From the NCBI RefSeq assembly GCF_000018145.1, contig NC_009952.1, positions 2,294,001-2,358,000 of the forward strand: a stretch of 64,000 bases of DNA, in the 5' to 3' direction. Numbering within the stretch: position 1 is the stretch's first letter; every line of letters starts with the position of its first letter. The notes beneath the pieces were generated by a model. It was given only the letters and a program-made list of their open reading frames with translations, had not been told where the DNA came from and made no database searches. The position numbers and the translations under genes were made by a program. Below are positions 18,651-28,506 of this stretch, piece after piece. Source of the stretch: Dinoroseobacter shibae DFL 12 = DSM 16493 (GTDB lineage: Bacteria; Pseudomonadota; Alphaproteobacteria; Rhodobacterales; Rhodobacteraceae).

Positions 18651-18682
18651 AAAAAGGGGGCCCGCATCCCTGCGCGCCCCCC
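18651..18682 (-). terminator. Terminator after yceI, between convergent genes
   Basis: On the minus strand a G-rich arm (GGGGGG) and a CCCCC arm enclose about 15 nt and are followed by TTTTT. The T-run points to termination of yceI; the plus-strand gene gets no T-run. Confidence 0.6.
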
Positions 18683-18705
18683 TGCCGATGGAATCGTGAG
18701 TGCGC

Positions 18706-19290
18706 TCAGTCGGCCAACATCGCCTCGATGGAGATCAGAACCTCGACCTCGTCGCTGACGAACGGCGCGAAGGCCCCGACATTATAATCGGAACGCAGCA
18801 GCGTCGTGGTCGCGTCGAACCCGGCCCATTCCTTCTGGGCCATGGGGTGCATCCCGGTCTGGTTCAGCTTTGCATCCAGAACGACGGATTTGGTCACCCC
18901 GTTCAGGGTCAGATCCCCGGTGATCAGCGCCGTGTCCTCGCCAGTGACCTCGATGGCCGTGGACGTGAAGCTGACCATGTCCTCGTCGTCATCCGCGCCG
19001 AAGAACTCGTCGGTCATGAAATGCGTGAACCGCTCTTCCCAGCCGGTGATCATCGACCGCACGGGCATGGAGACCGAGACGCTCGAGGCCGCCGGATCCT
19101 CGGCGTCGAACAGGATCTCGCCCTCGAAGCCCGAGAACATGCCATAAGTCGTGGAATAGCCAAGGTGATCGTAGCTGAAGACGATCTGGCTGTGGCTGGC
19201 GTCGAGCACGTAGCGCTGCGCATCGGCAAAGGCCGCCGTGGCGCCAAGGGCGAAGACACCGGCCAGTGCCGTGGTGCGGAGAAGGGTCAT
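18706..19290 (-). CDS. Secreted YceI-family protein
   Basis: 194-residue periplasmic YceI protein with a Sec signal peptide (LRTTALAGVFALGATAAFAD, cleavage near residue 22). RYVLDASHSQIVFSYDHLGYS is the classical start of the YceI barrel, which binds polyisoprenoid or quinone-like lipids. It lies tail to tail with the b561-YceI fusion, so the locus holds one membrane-tethered and one free YceI domain. Confidence 0.93.
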   Translation of the reverse strand: MTLLRTTALAGVFALGATAAFADAQRYVLDASHSQIVFSYDHLGYSTTYGMFSGFEGEILFDAEDPAASSVSVSMPVRSMITGWEERFTHFMTDEFFGADDDEDMVSFTSTAIEVTGEDTALITGDLTLNGVTKSVVLDAKLNQTGMHPMAQKEWAGFDATTTLLRSDYNVGAFAPFVSDEVEVLISIEAMLAD

Positions 19291-19425
19291 TGTGGGTCTC
19301 TCATGTTGATGAATACCTGGGCAGGATAAGAGCGCGCCGCGGGCGTTTCACAACCCCGCGCGCTCCAACATCTTCTGTGCGACCATGCGCAGAGACCGCG
19401 GCCCCGCCGCCCCCGCCATCGCCCC

Positions 19426-19453
19426 TTGCGTTCGACACCAGACCCCCTATAAC
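19426..19453 (+). promoter_or_regulatory. Candidate promoter of the rpsF operon
   Basis: TTGCGT (19426-19431), 16-nt spacer, TATAAC (19448-19453). It would give a leader of about 95 nt before rpsF. Pattern match only. Confidence 0.45.
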
Positions 19454-19494
19454 GCGCGGGTCCCGTGTCATTGACCCTGCGTGGCCTCTCGTGT

Positions 19495-19519
19495 GCGGCT
19501 CGGGACCTCGGAAAGCCGC
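19495..19519 (+). promoter_or_regulatory. Hairpin in the rpsF leader
   Basis: GCGGCT (19495-19500) pairs with AGCCGC (19514-19519) across a 13-nt loop, 35 nt before the rpsF start. bS6:bS18 are known in other bacteria to bind a structured motif in the rpsF leader; I cannot show that this hairpin is that motif. Confidence 0.35.
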
Positions 19520-19553
19520 CCTATGAAACACGCGTAAAAGAACTGGAGAGCAC

Positions 19554-19907
19554 ATGCCGCTTTACGAGCATGTCTTTATCTCGCGTCAGGACCTGTCCAA
19601 CGCGCAAGCTGAAAGCCTCGTCGAACATTTCGGATCCGTCCTCGCGGACAATGGCGGCAAAGTCGTCGACAGCGAGTACTGGGGCCTCAAGACGATGGCC
19701 TACAAGATCAACAAGAACCGCAAGGGCCATTACGCCTTCCTCAAGACCGATGCCCCCGCACCGGCCGTGCAGGAGATGGAGCGCCTGATGCGTCTGCATG
19801 ACGACGTGATGCGCGTGATGACCATCAAGGTCGACGAGCACCCCGAGGGGCCCTCGATCCAGATGCAGAAGCGCGAAGAACGCGACAACCGTCGCGAACG
19901 CCGCTGA
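19554..19907 (+). CDS. rpsF: 30S ribosomal protein bS6
   Basis: 117-residue bS6. MPLYEHVFISRQDLSNAQAE and YWGLKTMAYKINKNRKGHY are family hallmarks. The C-terminal tail (QKREERDNRRERR) is basic, as in alphaproteobacterial S6. GGAGAGCAC precedes the ATG. First gene of rpsF-rpsR-rplI. Confidence 0.98.
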   Translation: MPLYEHVFISRQDLSNAQAESLVEHFGSVLADNGGKVVDSEYWGLKTMAYKINKNRKGHYAFLKTDAPAPAVQEMERLMRLHDDVMRVMTIKVDEHPEGPSIQMQKREERDNRRERR

Positions 19908-19935
19908 CAGACGCTTGAGAAAAGGACGCTAAACC

Positions 19936-20163
19936 ATGGCTGCAAAACCGTTTTTCCGCCGCCGCAAAGTCTGCCCCTTCTCCGGCGACAATGCACCCAA
20001 GATCGACTACAAGGACACCCGGCTCCTGCAACGCTACATCTCCGAGCGTGGCAAGATCGTGCCGTCCCGCATCACCGCCGTCTCGGCGAAGAAGCAGCGT
20101 GAACTGGCCCGTGCCATCAAGCGCGCCCGCTTCCTCGCCCTGCTGCCCTATGCCGTGAAATAA
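19936..20163 (+). CDS. rpsR: 30S ribosomal protein bS18
   Basis: 75-residue bS18, small and basic. [22 protein letters not shown] at the start and [21 protein letters not shown] at the end are diagnostic. It lies 28 nt after rpsF and 12 nt before rplI. bS18 pairs with bS6 on the 30S platform. Confidence 0.98.
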   Translation: MAAKPFFRRRKVCPFSGDNAPKIDYKDTRLLQRYISERGKIVPSRITAVSAKKQRELARAIKRARFLALLPYAVK

Positions 20164-20175
20164 GGAGCCGAGCAC

Positions 20176-20805
20176 ATGCAAGTCATCCTTCTCGAACGCG
20201 TGGCCAAGCTGGGCCAGATGGGCGAAGTCGTCGACGTCAAGCCGGGCTATGCTCGTAACTACCTGCTGCCGCAGGGCAAGGCGCTCAACGCGTCCGAGGC
20301 CAACATCGCGCAATTCGAAGCGCAGAAGGCCCAGCTCGAGGCGCGCAACCTGGAAACCAGGAAAGAAGCCGAGGCCATGGCCGAGAAGCTCGATGGACAG
20401 CAGTTCATCGTGATTCGCTCCGCCTCCGACGCCGGCGCTCTCTACGGCTCCGTGACCACGCGGGACGCGGCCGAGGCTGCCACCGCCGACGGCTTCTCTC
20501 TCGATCGCAAGCAGGTCTCGCTGTCCCGCCCGATCAAGGAGCTGGGCCTGCACACCGTGCACGTGACCCTGCACCCCGAGGTCACCGCCGATATCGTGCT
20601 GAACGTGGCCCGCTCTGCCGAGGAAGCCGAGCTGCAAGCCTCCGGGAAATCGATCCAGGAACTGGCCGCCGAAGCCGAGGCAGAGGCTGAATTCGAGATC
20701 GCCGAGTTGTTCGACGATATCGGCTCCGCTGCCTCCGAGGACAGCGATCTGGTCGAAACACCGGAAGATCGCGCCACGGAAGAGGCAGAAGACGAACAGC
20801 CCTGA
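20176..20805 (+). CDS. rplI: 50S ribosomal protein bL9
   Basis: 209-residue bL9. The N-terminal domain has [20 protein letters not shown] and [13 protein letters not shown], followed by the connecting helix and C-terminal domain ending near residue 150. A long acidic tail (about residues 155-209, ending EEAEDEQP) extends beyond the E. coli length of 149 and is common in Rhodobacterales. A strong terminator follows. Confidence 0.97.
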   Translation: MQVILLERVAKLGQMGEVVDVKPGYARNYLLPQGKALNASEANIAQFEAQKAQLEARNLETRKEAEAMAEKLDGQQFIVIRSASDAGALYGSVTTRDAAEAATADGFSLDRKQVSLSRPIKELGLHTVHVTLHPEVTADIVLNVARSAEEAELQASGKSIQELAAEAEAEAEFEIAELFDDIGSAASEDSDLVETPEDRATEEAEDEQP

Positions 20806-20830
20806 GGCATCGTCCTCTTTGACGGATCAC

Positions 20831-20860
20831 AAGCCGCCCGCACCTCGCGGGCGGCTTTTC
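20831..20860 (+). terminator. Terminator of the rpsF-rpsR-rplI operon
   Basis: Perfect 9-bp stem GCCGCCCGC/GCGGGCGGC (20833-20841 and 20847-20855), 5-nt loop, then TTTT. Confidence 0.9.
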
Positions 20861-20996
20861 TTATGGCAAATTTACCGCAAGACCCTGCGGAATACCTGCC
20901 ATGCAACTTCTGCATGAATCGCGACTATCACTTTCTGCTCGGGATTCTTACCATTCCATGCAACCCTAGGGTGATTCCGAGCACAGGATTTACCCG

Positions 20997-22958
20997 ATGT
21001 TGAACCCCATGACCCGCCGGGAGTTTCTCGGCACCGCCGCCGGAGCCAGCTTGATCGCGCTACATCCCTATTCCGCCCGTGCCGCCGCCAACCAGGCACA
21101 CCTGCGGATCATGGAAACGACCGATCTGCATGTGCATGTCTTCCCCTATGATTACTACGCCGACCGACCCCGCGACACCGTGGGCCTGGCCCGTACCGCT
21201 GCCCTGATCGACGACATCCGCGCCGAGGCGACAAATGCGCTCCTGGTGGACAATGGCGACTTCCTCCAAGGCAACCCGATGGGCGACTACATCGCCTATG
21301 AGCGTGGCATGAAAGAGGGTGACACCCACCCGGTGATCACCGCCATGAACACCGTGGGCTTCGACGCCTCGACCCTGGGCAACCACGAGTTCAACTACGG
21401 GCTCGATTTCCTGATGAAATCCCTGGCCGGGGCCGAGTTCCCCGTGATCTCGGCCAATGTGGTCAAGGACATGGGCGCGGGCCCGCGCGGCGACACCACG
21501 TTCATCGCGCCCTACGTGATCCTCGACCGGATGCTGACCGACGGCGCGGGCGAGACCCACCCGATCAAGATCGGGCTGATCGGCTTCGTGCCGCCCCAGA
21601 TCATGAACTGGGACCGCAAGCATCTCGAAGGCAACGTGCAGGCCCGCGACATCCTCGAGACCGCCCGCGCCTACATCCCCCAGATGCGCGAGCAGGGCGC
21701 CGACATCATTATCGCGCTCAGCCATTCGGGCATCGGCTCGGCACAGGAAACCGACGGGATGGAGAACGCTTCCGTCCCGCTGGCCGGGCTCGATGGGATC
21801 GATGCCATCGCCACCGGGCACAGCCACCTGGTCTTCCCCTCCGCCACCTATGCGGACTATGCCGCCGTCGATGCCGAGGCCGGCACGATCCACGGCAAGC
21901 CCGCGACCATGGGCGGGTTCTGGGGCTCCCATATGGGCCTGATCGACCTGATGCTCGAACGCGAGGGCGGCGCCTGGCGCGTCGTCACCGCCGAGACCGA
22001 GGCGCGCCCGATCTCCCAGCGCAACGAGGACCGCTCGATCACCGCCCTGGTCGAGAGCCAGGATTACGTGCTGGCCTCGGTGCAGGAAGACCACGACGCC
22101 ACCCTCGCCTATGTCCGCCGCGCCGTGGGCAAGACCGACGCGCCGCTGCACTCCTATTTCGCGCTGGTGGCCGATGACCCCTCGGTCCAGATCGTCTCCA
22201 TCGCGCAAAGCTGGTACATCGCCGACATGCTGAAAGGCACCGAGTACGAAGGCCTCCCGATCCTGTCGGCGGCCGCCCCGTTCAAGGCCGGGGGCCGCGG
22301 CGGGCCGGAGTATTACACCGACGTGCCCGCGGGCGACGTGGCGATCAAGAACGTCGCGGATCTCTATCTCTACCCCAACACCGCCCGGGCCGTGCTGGTC
22401 ACCGGGGCGCAGGTCAAGGACTGGCTCGAACGCTCCGCGGGCATGTTCAACCAGGTCACTCCGGGCGCACAGGACGCCGCCCTCCTGAACCCGGACTTCC
22501 CGAGCTACAATTTCGACGTGATCGACGGGGTCACCTACCAGATCGACCTCAGCCAGCCCTCGAAATTCGACGCCAAGGGCGAGTTGCTGAACCCGGACGC
22601 CAACCGGATCGTGGACCTGCGCCACGACGGCGCGCCGATCGACCCCGACGCCCGCTTCATCATCGCCACCAACAACTACCGCGCCTCGGGCGGCGGCAGC
22701 TTCCCCGGCACCGGTGACACGGTAATCTTCGAAGGGCCCGACACCAACCGCGACGTGATCGTCCGCTACATCGTCGAACAGGGCACGATCAGCCCGCGCG
22801 CCGATGGCAACTGGCGCTTCGCCCCCCTGCCCGGCACCACCGTGTTGTTCGAAACCGGGCCGAAGGCCATCGACTACCTGGGCGAGGTCACCAGCCTGAC
22901 CATCGCACCGGCGGGCGCGGCCCCCGACGGGTTCATGCAGTTCCGCATCACCCTCTGA
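20997..22958 (+). CDS. cpdB: 2',3'-cyclic-nucleotide 2'-phosphodiesterase/3'-nucleotidase
   Basis: 653-residue CpdB/5'-nucleotidase family enzyme that scavenges phosphate and nucleosides outside the inner membrane. A Tat-type signal ([16 protein letters not shown]) precedes the metallophosphatase domain: [39 protein letters not shown] and [10 protein letters not shown] carry the metal ligands. The C-terminal 5'-nucleotidase domain follows from about residue 390. ATG 20997 has AGGA 8 nt upstream; an internal Met (MTRREF) is the alternative. Convergent with tig. Confidence 0.94.
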   Translation: MLNPMTRREFLGTAAGASLIALHPYSARAAANQAHLRIMETTDLHVHVFPYDYYADRPRDTVGLARTAALIDDIRAEATNALLVDNGDFLQGNPMGDYIAYERGMKEGDTHPVITAMNTVGFDASTLGNHEFNYGLDFLMKSLAGAEFPVISANVVKDMGAGPRGDTTFIAPYVILDRMLTDGAGETHPIKIGLIGFVPPQIMNWDRKHLEGNVQARDILETARAYIPQMREQGADIIIALSHSGIGSAQETDGMENASVPLAGLDGIDAIATGHSHLVFPSATYADYAAVDAEAGTIHGKPATMGGFWGSHMGLIDLMLEREGGAWRVVTAETEARPISQRNEDRSITALVESQDYVLASVQEDHDATLAYVRRAVGKTDAPLHSYFALVADDPSVQIVSIAQSWYIADMLKGTEYEGLPILSAAAPFKAGGRGGPEYYTDVPAGDVAIKNVADLYLYPNTARAVLVTGAQVKDWLERSAGMFNQVTPGAQDAALLNPDFPSYNFDVIDGVTYQIDLSQPSKFDAKGELLNPDANRIVDLRHDGAPIDPDARFIIATNNYRASGGGSFPGTGDTVIFEGPDTNRDVIVRYIVEQGTISPRADGNWRFAPLPGTTVLFETGPKAIDYLGEVTSLTIAPAGAAPDGFMQFRITL

Positions 22959-22980
22959 GCGCCCCCCCGGAAACGACAAA

Positions 22981-23000
22981 GGCCGCCCCACCGGGCGGCC
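22981..23000. terminator. Bidirectional hairpin between cpdB and tig
   Basis: GGCCGCC/GGCGGCC stem (22981-22987 and 22994-23000) with a 6-nt loop. Short T-rich tails on both sides (TTCG on plus, TTTG on minus), so it can serve both convergent genes. Confidence 0.65.
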
Positions 23001-23026
23001 TTCGCGTATCTCCGTCGGGCGCAGGC

Positions 23027-24355
23027 TCAGACTTCGTCGTCCAGCGCCTCGACCGCCTTCTGCAGATCGTCTTTCGAGATCTCCTTCTCGGTCACCGTGG
23101 CCAGCTCGAAGATGTAATCCACGACCTTGTCCTCGAAGATCGGCGCGCGAAGCTGCTGCTGCATCTGCTGGTTCTGCTGGATGAACTCGAAGAACTGCCG
23201 CTCCTGGCCCGGATACTGGCGCGCCTGCGCCATGATCGCCTGGGTCATCTCGGCATCGGTCACCTGGATCTCGTTCTTCTGGCCCAGCTCGGCCAGCAGC
23301 AGGCCCAGACGCACCCGGCGCTCGGCCAGCTTGTTGTGCTCCTCGGTCGGCTCGATCTCCGGGTGGTCGTGGCCTTCCACCTCCGGGTTCTCCTCGTGCC
23401 ACAGCTGGTGCGCGATCTGGCCCGCCTCGGTGGCCACCAGGCTCGGCGGCAGCTCGAACTTGACCAGCGTGTCCAGCTCGTCCAGCAGCTTGCGCTTCAT
23501 CACCGCGCGCGCGGCCCCGGCATATTCCGCCTCCAGCCGCTCGGAGATCTGACCCTTCAGGGTCTCCAGATCCTCGGCGCCGAACTGCTTGGCCATCTCG
23601 TCGTCGATCTCGGCCGCCTTGGGCGCCTTCACTTCCTTGATCTTGCACTCGAACACCGCGGCCTTGCCCGCCAGATGCTCGGCCTGGTACTGTTCGGGGA
23701 AGGACACGTCCACGTTCTTCTCTTCGCCCGCCGAGGTGCCGATCAGCTGCTCCTCGAAGCCCGGAATGAACGAGTTCGACCCGAGAACCAGCGGATAATC
23801 CTCCGCGGCCCCGCCCTCGAACGCCTCGCCATCGACCTTGCCGAGGAAATCGATCACCACCTGGTCCCCGTCCTCGGCAGCGCCCTCCTTGGTCTCGAAC
23901 GACTTGGCGTTCTCGGCCAGGTTCTGCAGCGCCTCGTTGACGGCCTCCTCATCGGCCTTCACGACCAGCTTTTCCAGGGTCACGGTGCTGAAATCGGTGT
24001 CCGGCACCTCGGGCAGCGCCTCGTAGGACATGGCGACCTCGATATCGTCGCCCTCTTTCCAGTCCTCGTTGGTCATCTTGATCTCGGGCTGCAGCGCCGG
24101 ACGGTCGCCGCTGTCCTCGAAATGCTTGGCCATGGCGCCGTCGATGGTCTCCTGCATCGCCTCGCCCAGCAGCTTCTGGCCGAACTGCTTTTTCAGCAGC
24201 GCCATCGGGACCTTGCCCTTGCGGAAGCCCTTCATCTCGATCTCGGGCTGCGCTTCGGACAGCTTCTCGTTGACCTTGGCGTCCAGCTCGGCTGCCGTGA
24301 CGGTAATCGAATAGCCGCGCTTCAGGCCTTCGTTGAGGGTCTCGGTGACGTTCAT
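23027..24355 (-). CDS. tig: Trigger factor
   Basis: 442-residue ribosome-associated chaperone and peptidyl-prolyl isomerase. The ribosome-binding signature [17 protein letters not shown] lies near residues 44-60, the FKBP-like domain spans about 155-240 ([19 protein letters not shown]), and the C-terminal helical arms include [10 protein letters not shown]-type sequence. ATG 24355 ([14 protein letters not shown]) fits the family; the frame extends 52 codons upstream without conservation. Confidence 0.97.
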   Translation of the reverse strand: MNVTETLNEGLKRGYSITVTAAELDAKVNEKLSEAQPEIEMKGFRKGKVPMALLKKQFGQKLLGEAMQETIDGAMAKHFEDSGDRPALQPEIKMTNEDWKEGDDIEVAMSYEALPEVPDTDFSTVTLEKLVVKADEEAVNEALQNLAENAKSFETKEGAAEDGDQVVIDFLGKVDGEAFEGGAAEDYPLVLGSNSFIPGFEEQLIGTSAGEEKNVDVSFPEQYQAEHLAGKAAVFECKIKEVKAPKAAEIDDEMAKQFGAEDLETLKGQISERLEAEYAGAARAVMKRKLLDELDTLVKFELPPSLVATEAGQIAHQLWHEENPEVEGHDHPEIEPTEEHNKLAERRVRLGLLLAELGQKNEIQVTDAEMTQAIMAQARQYPGQERQFFEFIQQNQQMQQQLRAPIFEDKVVDYIFELATVTEKEISKDDLQKAVEALDDEV

Positions 24356-24520
24356 GTCATCCCCTATCGGTTCAGTTCGGAAAAGCCGGGGGATCCCCCG
24401 ATCCGGCTTGCAAATCAGGCGCCGTTCTATGACCGCAGGTCCATGGGCGCAAGGGGGGAATCCGACGCCCCCGGCCCCTGTCCGGGCCGCCCCGCCATCC
24501 GCTGAGACCACGCCTCGGGG

Positions 24521-24832
24521 TCAGTGGGTCCAGACGGTGCGCCGGTTGGTGGCGAAGTTGTCGCCATAGCCGCCGGGGCGGATATTCGGCTTGCGTTTCT
24601 TGGGCTCGGTGATCGTGACCTCCAGCCCGTGCTCCTTGGCATAATCCAGCGCCGCCTCGCGGGTGTCAAACCGCAGCTTGACCTGGCTTTGCGTGTCGGA
24701 GGACGATGTCCACCCCATCAGCGGGTCGATCGACCGGGCATCCGCCGGGGCAAACTCGAGCACCCAGCCCTTGGTCTTGGCCTGACCCGAGGACATGGCA
24801 GTTCTGGCTGGCTGGTAAATCCGCGCGCGCAT
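24521..24832 (-). CDS. NDUFS4-like complex I accessory subunit
   Basis: 103-residue protein of the ETC complex I subunit family, homologous to mitochondrial NDUFS4 and found in alphaproteobacterial respiratory complex [22 protein letters not shown] and [20 protein letters not shown] are typical, as is the C-terminal [20 protein letters not shown] precedes ATG 24832. The gene is unlinked to nuo genes in this window, as is normal for the family. Confidence 0.93.
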   Translation of the reverse strand: MRARIYQPARTAMSSGQAKTKGWVLEFAPADARSIDPLMGWTSSSDTQSQVKLRFDTREAALDYAKEHGLEVTITEPKKRKPNIRPGGYGDNFATNRRTVWTH

Positions 24833-25200
24833 TCGACTTCTCCAACAATGGTGCGTTTATATTGCGGGCAATCTCGCCATTCACAAGTCCCGGATCGTGC
24901 GACCGAGAGACGCGAAGGTCTTCACACAGCTTTTTTGGGGGGGTACAAGCGACTGCCGATCAGCCTCGAGGGAGCGAGGGGTGGGGTGGGTGGTGCGAGA
25001 CCGACCGGCAGCCATTTGCTGCTTGCCCTTGAACGCTACGCGGGTGATTTAAGGTTTACAATAAATTTATCCCGCTTTGGTTGTGCCCGCCGGAGCGACC
25101 ACACGTCGCTGATATTTTAAACTCCTGTTTTTTCTCACCTTTAAAACCCTGTTGCGCAAACGACCGAGACCAAGGTCTAAGACCGCCTCCCCGCAGCCCC
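24833..25200. other. Long non-coding region upstream of uvrB
   Basis: Between divergent NDUFS4-like and uvrB genes (499 nt in total) there is no convincing ORF. It holds an AGCGAC/GTCGCT hairpin at 25094-25110 followed by GATATTTT (a weak plus-strand terminator shape) and two AT-rich patches at 25050-25075 and 25110-25145. It could host divergent promoters or a small RNA; nothing matches a known RNA family that I can recognise. Confidence 0.4.
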
Positions 25201-25214
25201 TTGATTCAAATCAA
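25201..25214. promoter_or_regulatory. FNR/FnrL box
   Basis: TTGATTCAAATCAA matches the FNR consensus TTGAT-N4-ATCAA at all ten defined bases. Its centre is 124 nt before the uvrB start. A class II geometry would put the uvrB -10 near 25235-25240 (CAGAAT). The site is symmetric, so it could instead act on the divergent NDUFS4-like gene. Confidence 0.75.
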
Positions 25215-25239
25215 CTTCTTGTCCGCGCCCCATGCAGAA

Positions 25240-25259
25240 TTGCAAATTTTCGTTGCAAA
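25240..25259 (+). repeat. Direct repeat of TTGCAAA upstream of uvrB
   Basis: TTGCAAA occurs at 25240-25246 and 25253-25259, a 13-nt period. The function is unknown; it may be a second regulator site. A near-match to the alphaproteobacterial LexA box (GAAC-N7-GATC against GAAC-N7-GAAC) lies at 25288-25302. Confidence 0.35.
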
Positions 25260-25331
25260 ATGCGGTCGCCAATCCCCCCTTGCAGTGGAACAAAAACAGA
25301 TCATTTTAAGACTCACGTAAGGAGTTGCCCG

Positions 25332-27509
25332 ATGAATCAACCCGTCCTGCATGCCAGCGCCGATGATGTCCGCACCCGTCCCAAGCTCGAAGGCGGTCGG
25401 ATGTTCCGGATGGCGACCAGTTTCGAGCCTGCTGGGGACCAGCCGACCGCCATCGCGGAGCTGAGCGAGGGCGTGCGCAACGGCGAACGCGACCAGGTAC
25501 TTCTGGGCGCGACCGGGACGGGCAAGACCTTCACCATGGCCAAGGTGATCGAGCAGACCCAGCGCCCCGCGATCATCCTCGCCCCGAACAAGACCCTCGC
25601 CGCGCAGCTCTATGGCGAGTTCAAGGGGTTCTTTCCCGACAACGCGGTCGAATATTTCGTCAGCTATTACGACTACTACCAGCCCGAGGCCTATGTGCCG
25701 CGCAGCGACACCTATATCGAGAAGGAATCCCAGATCAACGAGCAGATTGACCGGATGCGCCACTCGGCGACCCGGGCCTTGCTCGAACGCGACGACGTGA
25801 TCATCGTCGCCTCGGTGTCGTGCATCTACGGCATCGGCTCGGTGGAGACCTACGAGGCGATGACCCAGGACCTGGTCGCGGGGCAGTCCTATGACCAGCG
25901 CCAGATCATGGCGGATCTCGTGGCCCAGCAATACCGCCGCAACGACGCCGGGTTCCAGCGCGGCTCTTTCCGGGTGCGCGGCGACAGCCTGGAGATCTGG
26001 CCCGCCCACATGGAGGACCGGGCGCTGAAATTCTCGTTCTTCGGCGAAGAGCTTGAAAGCATTACCGAGTTCGACCCGCTCACCGGCGAGAAGGCCGACA
26101 CCCTCGACCGCATCCGGATCTATGCCAACTCCCACTACGTCACGCCCCGCCCCACGCTCCAGCAGGCGATCGTGTCGATCAAGAAAGAGCTGCGCATCCG
26201 CCTCGACCAGCTGGTCGCCGAGGGCAAGCTGCTGGAGGCCCAGCGGCTTGAGCAGCGCACGAATTTCGACATCGAGATGCTGGAGGCGACGGGCGTCTGC
26301 AACGGCATCGAGAACTATTCGCGCTACCTGACCGGCCGCGCGCCGGGGGAGCCGCCGCCCACACTCTTCGAATACATCCCCGACAACGCCATCGTCTTCG
26401 CCGACGAGAGCCACGTCTCGGTTCCGCAGATCGGCGGCATGTACAAGGGCGACTTCCGGCGCAAGATGACCCTGGCCGAGCACGGCTTCCGCCTGCCGTC
26501 TTGCATGGACAACCGGCCCCTGAAATTCGAGGAATGGGATGCCATGCGGCCCCAGTCGGTGTTCGTCTCGGCCACCCCCGCCGCGTGGGAGCTGGAACAG
26601 GCCGGCGGCGTGTTCACCGAACAGGTGATCCGCCCCACGGGCCTGCTGGACCCCCAGGTCGAAATCCGCCCGGTGGAGATGCAGGTGGACGACCTGCTGG
26701 ACGAGGTCCGCCGCGTCACCGCCGACGGGTTCCGCACACTGGTCACCACCCTGACCAAGCGGATGGCCGAGGACCTGACCGAGTACATGCACGAACAGGG
26801 CATCAAGGTCCGCTACATGCACTCCGACATCGACACGCTGGAGCGCATTGAAATCCTGCGGGATCTCCGGCTCGGCGCCTTCGACGTGCTGATCGGGATC
26901 AACCTGCTGCGCGAAGGGTTGGACATCCCTGAATGCGGTCTGGTGGCGATCCTAGATGCGGACAAGGAAGGCTTCCTGCGCTCGGAGACCTCGCTGGTGC
27001 AGACCATCGGCAGGGCGGCGCGGAATGCCGAGGGGCGGGTGATCATGTATGCCGACCGGATCACCGGATCGATGGAGCGCGCGCTGGCCGAAACCAACCG
27101 CAGGCGCGCCAAGCAGATCGCCTATAACGAGGAACATGGCATCACGCCGGAGACGGTGAAGAAGAATGTCGAAGACGTGATGGCCGGGCTCTACCAGGGC
27201 GACGTGGACATGAACCGGGTCACCGCCAAGGTCGAAAAACCGTTGCACGGCGGGAACTTGGAGACGGTTCTTGAAGGGCTGCGGGCGGATATGCGCAAGG
27301 CCGCGGAGAACCTGGAGTTCGAGGAGGCCGCGCGCCTGCGCGACGAGGTCAAGCGGCTGGAGGCGGTGGATCTGGCGATTGCGGACGACCCGCTGGCGCG
27401 GCAATCGGCGATCGAGGCGGCGAGCGACGCGGCCGTCAAGGCCCAGGGGCGCAGCACCGCGGGCCGCCCGGGCCAGCGCGGCGGGAACGTCAAGCGGCGC
27501 AAAAAATAG
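25332..27509 (+). CDS. uvrB: Excinuclease ABC subunit B
   Basis: 725-residue nucleotide excision repair helicase-like subunit. Walker A GATGTGKT at residues 59-66, the beta-hairpin [15 protein letters not shown] that opens the lesion site, DEXH-type DESHVSVPQ, motif [11 protein letters not shown], and a C-terminal UVR domain ([18 protein letters not shown]) that binds UvrC. ATG 25332 has AAGGAG upstream; an upstream in-frame extension to 25152 crosses the FNR box and is not conserved-looking. The basic C-terminus ends GGNVKRRKK. Confidence 0.97.
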   Translation: MNQPVLHASADDVRTRPKLEGGRMFRMATSFEPAGDQPTAIAELSEGVRNGERDQVLLGATGTGKTFTMAKVIEQTQRPAIILAPNKTLAAQLYGEFKGFFPDNAVEYFVSYYDYYQPEAYVPRSDTYIEKESQINEQIDRMRHSATRALLERDDVIIVASVSCIYGIGSVETYEAMTQDLVAGQSYDQRQIMADLVAQQYRRNDAGFQRGSFRVRGDSLEIWPAHMEDRALKFSFFGEELESITEFDPLTGEKADTLDRIRIYANSHYVTPRPTLQQAIVSIKKELRIRLDQLVAEGKLLEAQRLEQRTNFDIEMLEATGVCNGIENYSRYLTGRAPGEPPPTLFEYIPDNAIVFADESHVSVPQIGGMYKGDFRRKMTLAEHGFRLPSCMDNRPLKFEEWDAMRPQSVFVSATPAAWELEQAGGVFTEQVIRPTGLLDPQVEIRPVEMQVDDLLDEVRRVTADGFRTLVTTLTKRMAEDLTEYMHEQGIKVRYMHSDIDTLERIEILRDLRLGAFDVLIGINLLREGLDIPECGLVAILDADKEGFLRSETSLVQTIGRAARNAEGRVIMYADRITGSMERALAETNRRRAKQIAYNEEHGITPETVKKNVEDVMAGLYQGDVDMNRVTAKVEKPLHGGNLETVLEGLRADMRKAAENLEFEEAARLRDEVKRLEAVDLAIADDPLARQSAIEAASDAAVKAQGRSTAGRPGQRGGNVKRRKK

Positions 27510-27537
27510 CGCCTTTTCCGAACCTTGCGCCGCGTCG

Positions 27538-27663
27538 TTAAATCGGCAGGTCTTCGGTCATCGCCTCGGCCTCGGAGACGTCCTCGACGGTCTCGGGGTC
27601 CACCTGGGCGCAGGCGGCGAGCAGCGGCAGGGCGATGAGCAGGGCGAGGATCTTGCGGGTCAT
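27538..27663 (-). CDS. Small lipoprotein, unrecognised
   Basis: 41 residues: MTRKILALLIALPLLAACAQ is a textbook lipoprotein signal with lipobox LAAC, then a short acidic tail of 23 residues (DPETVEDVSEAEAMTEDLPI). AGGAGG precedes ATG 27663. It resembles entericidin-size lipoproteins but lacks their conserved glycine/alanine helix, so I do not assign it to that family. Convergent with uvrB. Confidence 0.7.
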   Translation of the reverse strand: MTRKILALLIALPLLAACAQVDPETVEDVSEAEAMTEDLPI

Positions 27664-27853
27664 GGGGGCCTCCTGGGTCCGGTTTCGCGGCATCACAGCA
27701 CGGGGGCCGGGGCGGCGCAAGGGGCCGTCCGACCGGGTCGGATCGGCGTCGGGCCCGGGTCGGACAGGTGTCGGGCACCAGCGCACGCACCGGTCACGCC
27801 CCGTTAACCGGGATCGCGGAGGGTATCGGCGCCTGACATCACGGAGTGCGCCG

Positions 27854-28237
27854 ATGCCCGACCTGCCCCCTCACCCCCTGTGGTCCGACGCCAAGGGCGA
27901 AACCCGCGCCCAGCGGCTGGCCCGCGAACGGCTGACCCTGCACCTGCACGGGCTGGAGCGGGACGACGCCTGGGCGGGTCGCATCCAGGCGCTGGTCCCC
28001 GACGCCTGGCAAACCCTGGAGGCGGACCTGCCGCTGGTGGAGAAGAAGACGAAAGTGACCCTGCGGCTGGACGAGAGCGTGGCGAAGTTCTTCCGCGCCA
28101 TGGGGCCGGGATACCAGGCGCGGATCAACCGGCTGCTGGCGACCTACGCCCAGATGCGGATCGCGGAGGTCTACAAGCTGGAGCGGTTCGCACGCAGCCG
28201 GGACCGGTCGCTGGGGATCGAGTTGCCGGAGGAGTGA
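27854..28237 (+). CDS. BrnA/DUF4415-like DNA-binding protein without visible toxin
   Basis: 127 residues. The C-terminal half has the ribbon-helix-helix type motif KVTLRLDESVAKFFRAMG followed by GYQARINRLLATYAQMR, as in BrnA-type antitoxins. The N-terminal half (residues 1-70) is rich in Arg and Leu. BrnA antitoxins normally follow a BrnT toxin; no BrnT-like gene lies on either side. It may be a solitary regulator. The start is ATG 27854, with weak GGAG upstream. Confidence 0.6.
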   Translation: MPDLPPHPLWSDAKGETRAQRLARERLTLHLHGLERDDAWAGRIQALVPDAWQTLEADLPLVEKKTKVTLRLDESVAKFFRAMGPGYQARINRLLATYAQMRIAEVYKLERFARSRDRSLGIELPEE

Positions 28238-28300
28238 GCAGAGGTTCGGCCAAGGGCCGATGAAAGGTCCAGTGGACCTTTCAAGCTGCGAACGGGCGGG

Positions 28301-28370
28301 GGTGAGGACTGGTCCGCCGCAGGCGGCGGAACGTCCAGTGGACGTTTCGAAGTCCGAACGGGCGGAGCCC
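28301..28370 (+). repeat. Intergenic repeat A, copy 1
   Basis: 70-nt unit repeated at 28805-28874 with 66 of 70 bases identical. It contains two small palindromes, CCGCC-GCA-GGCGG and AACGTCC-AGT-GGACGTT. A partial third copy with the related perfect palindrome AAAGGTCC-AGT-GGACCTTT lies at 28263-28281. Confidence 0.8.
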
Positions 28371-28506
28371 AAGCAGGCAACACGGCGCAGGGTCCGAATG
28401 ACCTTCCGCGCCGCGGAGGTGCGACGCGGACTCTGTGCCCGAGCTTCCCGAAGCGCGGACGCAGGGTCCACCGCGCCGGGTGCGACCCCTGCCCCGGCCG
28501 CGGGGC

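Noticed and set aside
21060-23648. 862-codon minus-strand frame antisense to cpdB and entering tig
   Set aside because: Low-complexity Gly/Val/Arg-rich product with no domain; both strands' genes beneath it (CpdB, trigger factor) are unmistakable. It is a G+C-rich codon shadow.
24833-25331. Possible tRNA, 6S or other housekeeping RNA upstream of uvrB
   Set aside because: No cloverleaf, CCA end or recognisable consensus; only a short hairpin and the FNR box can be supported.
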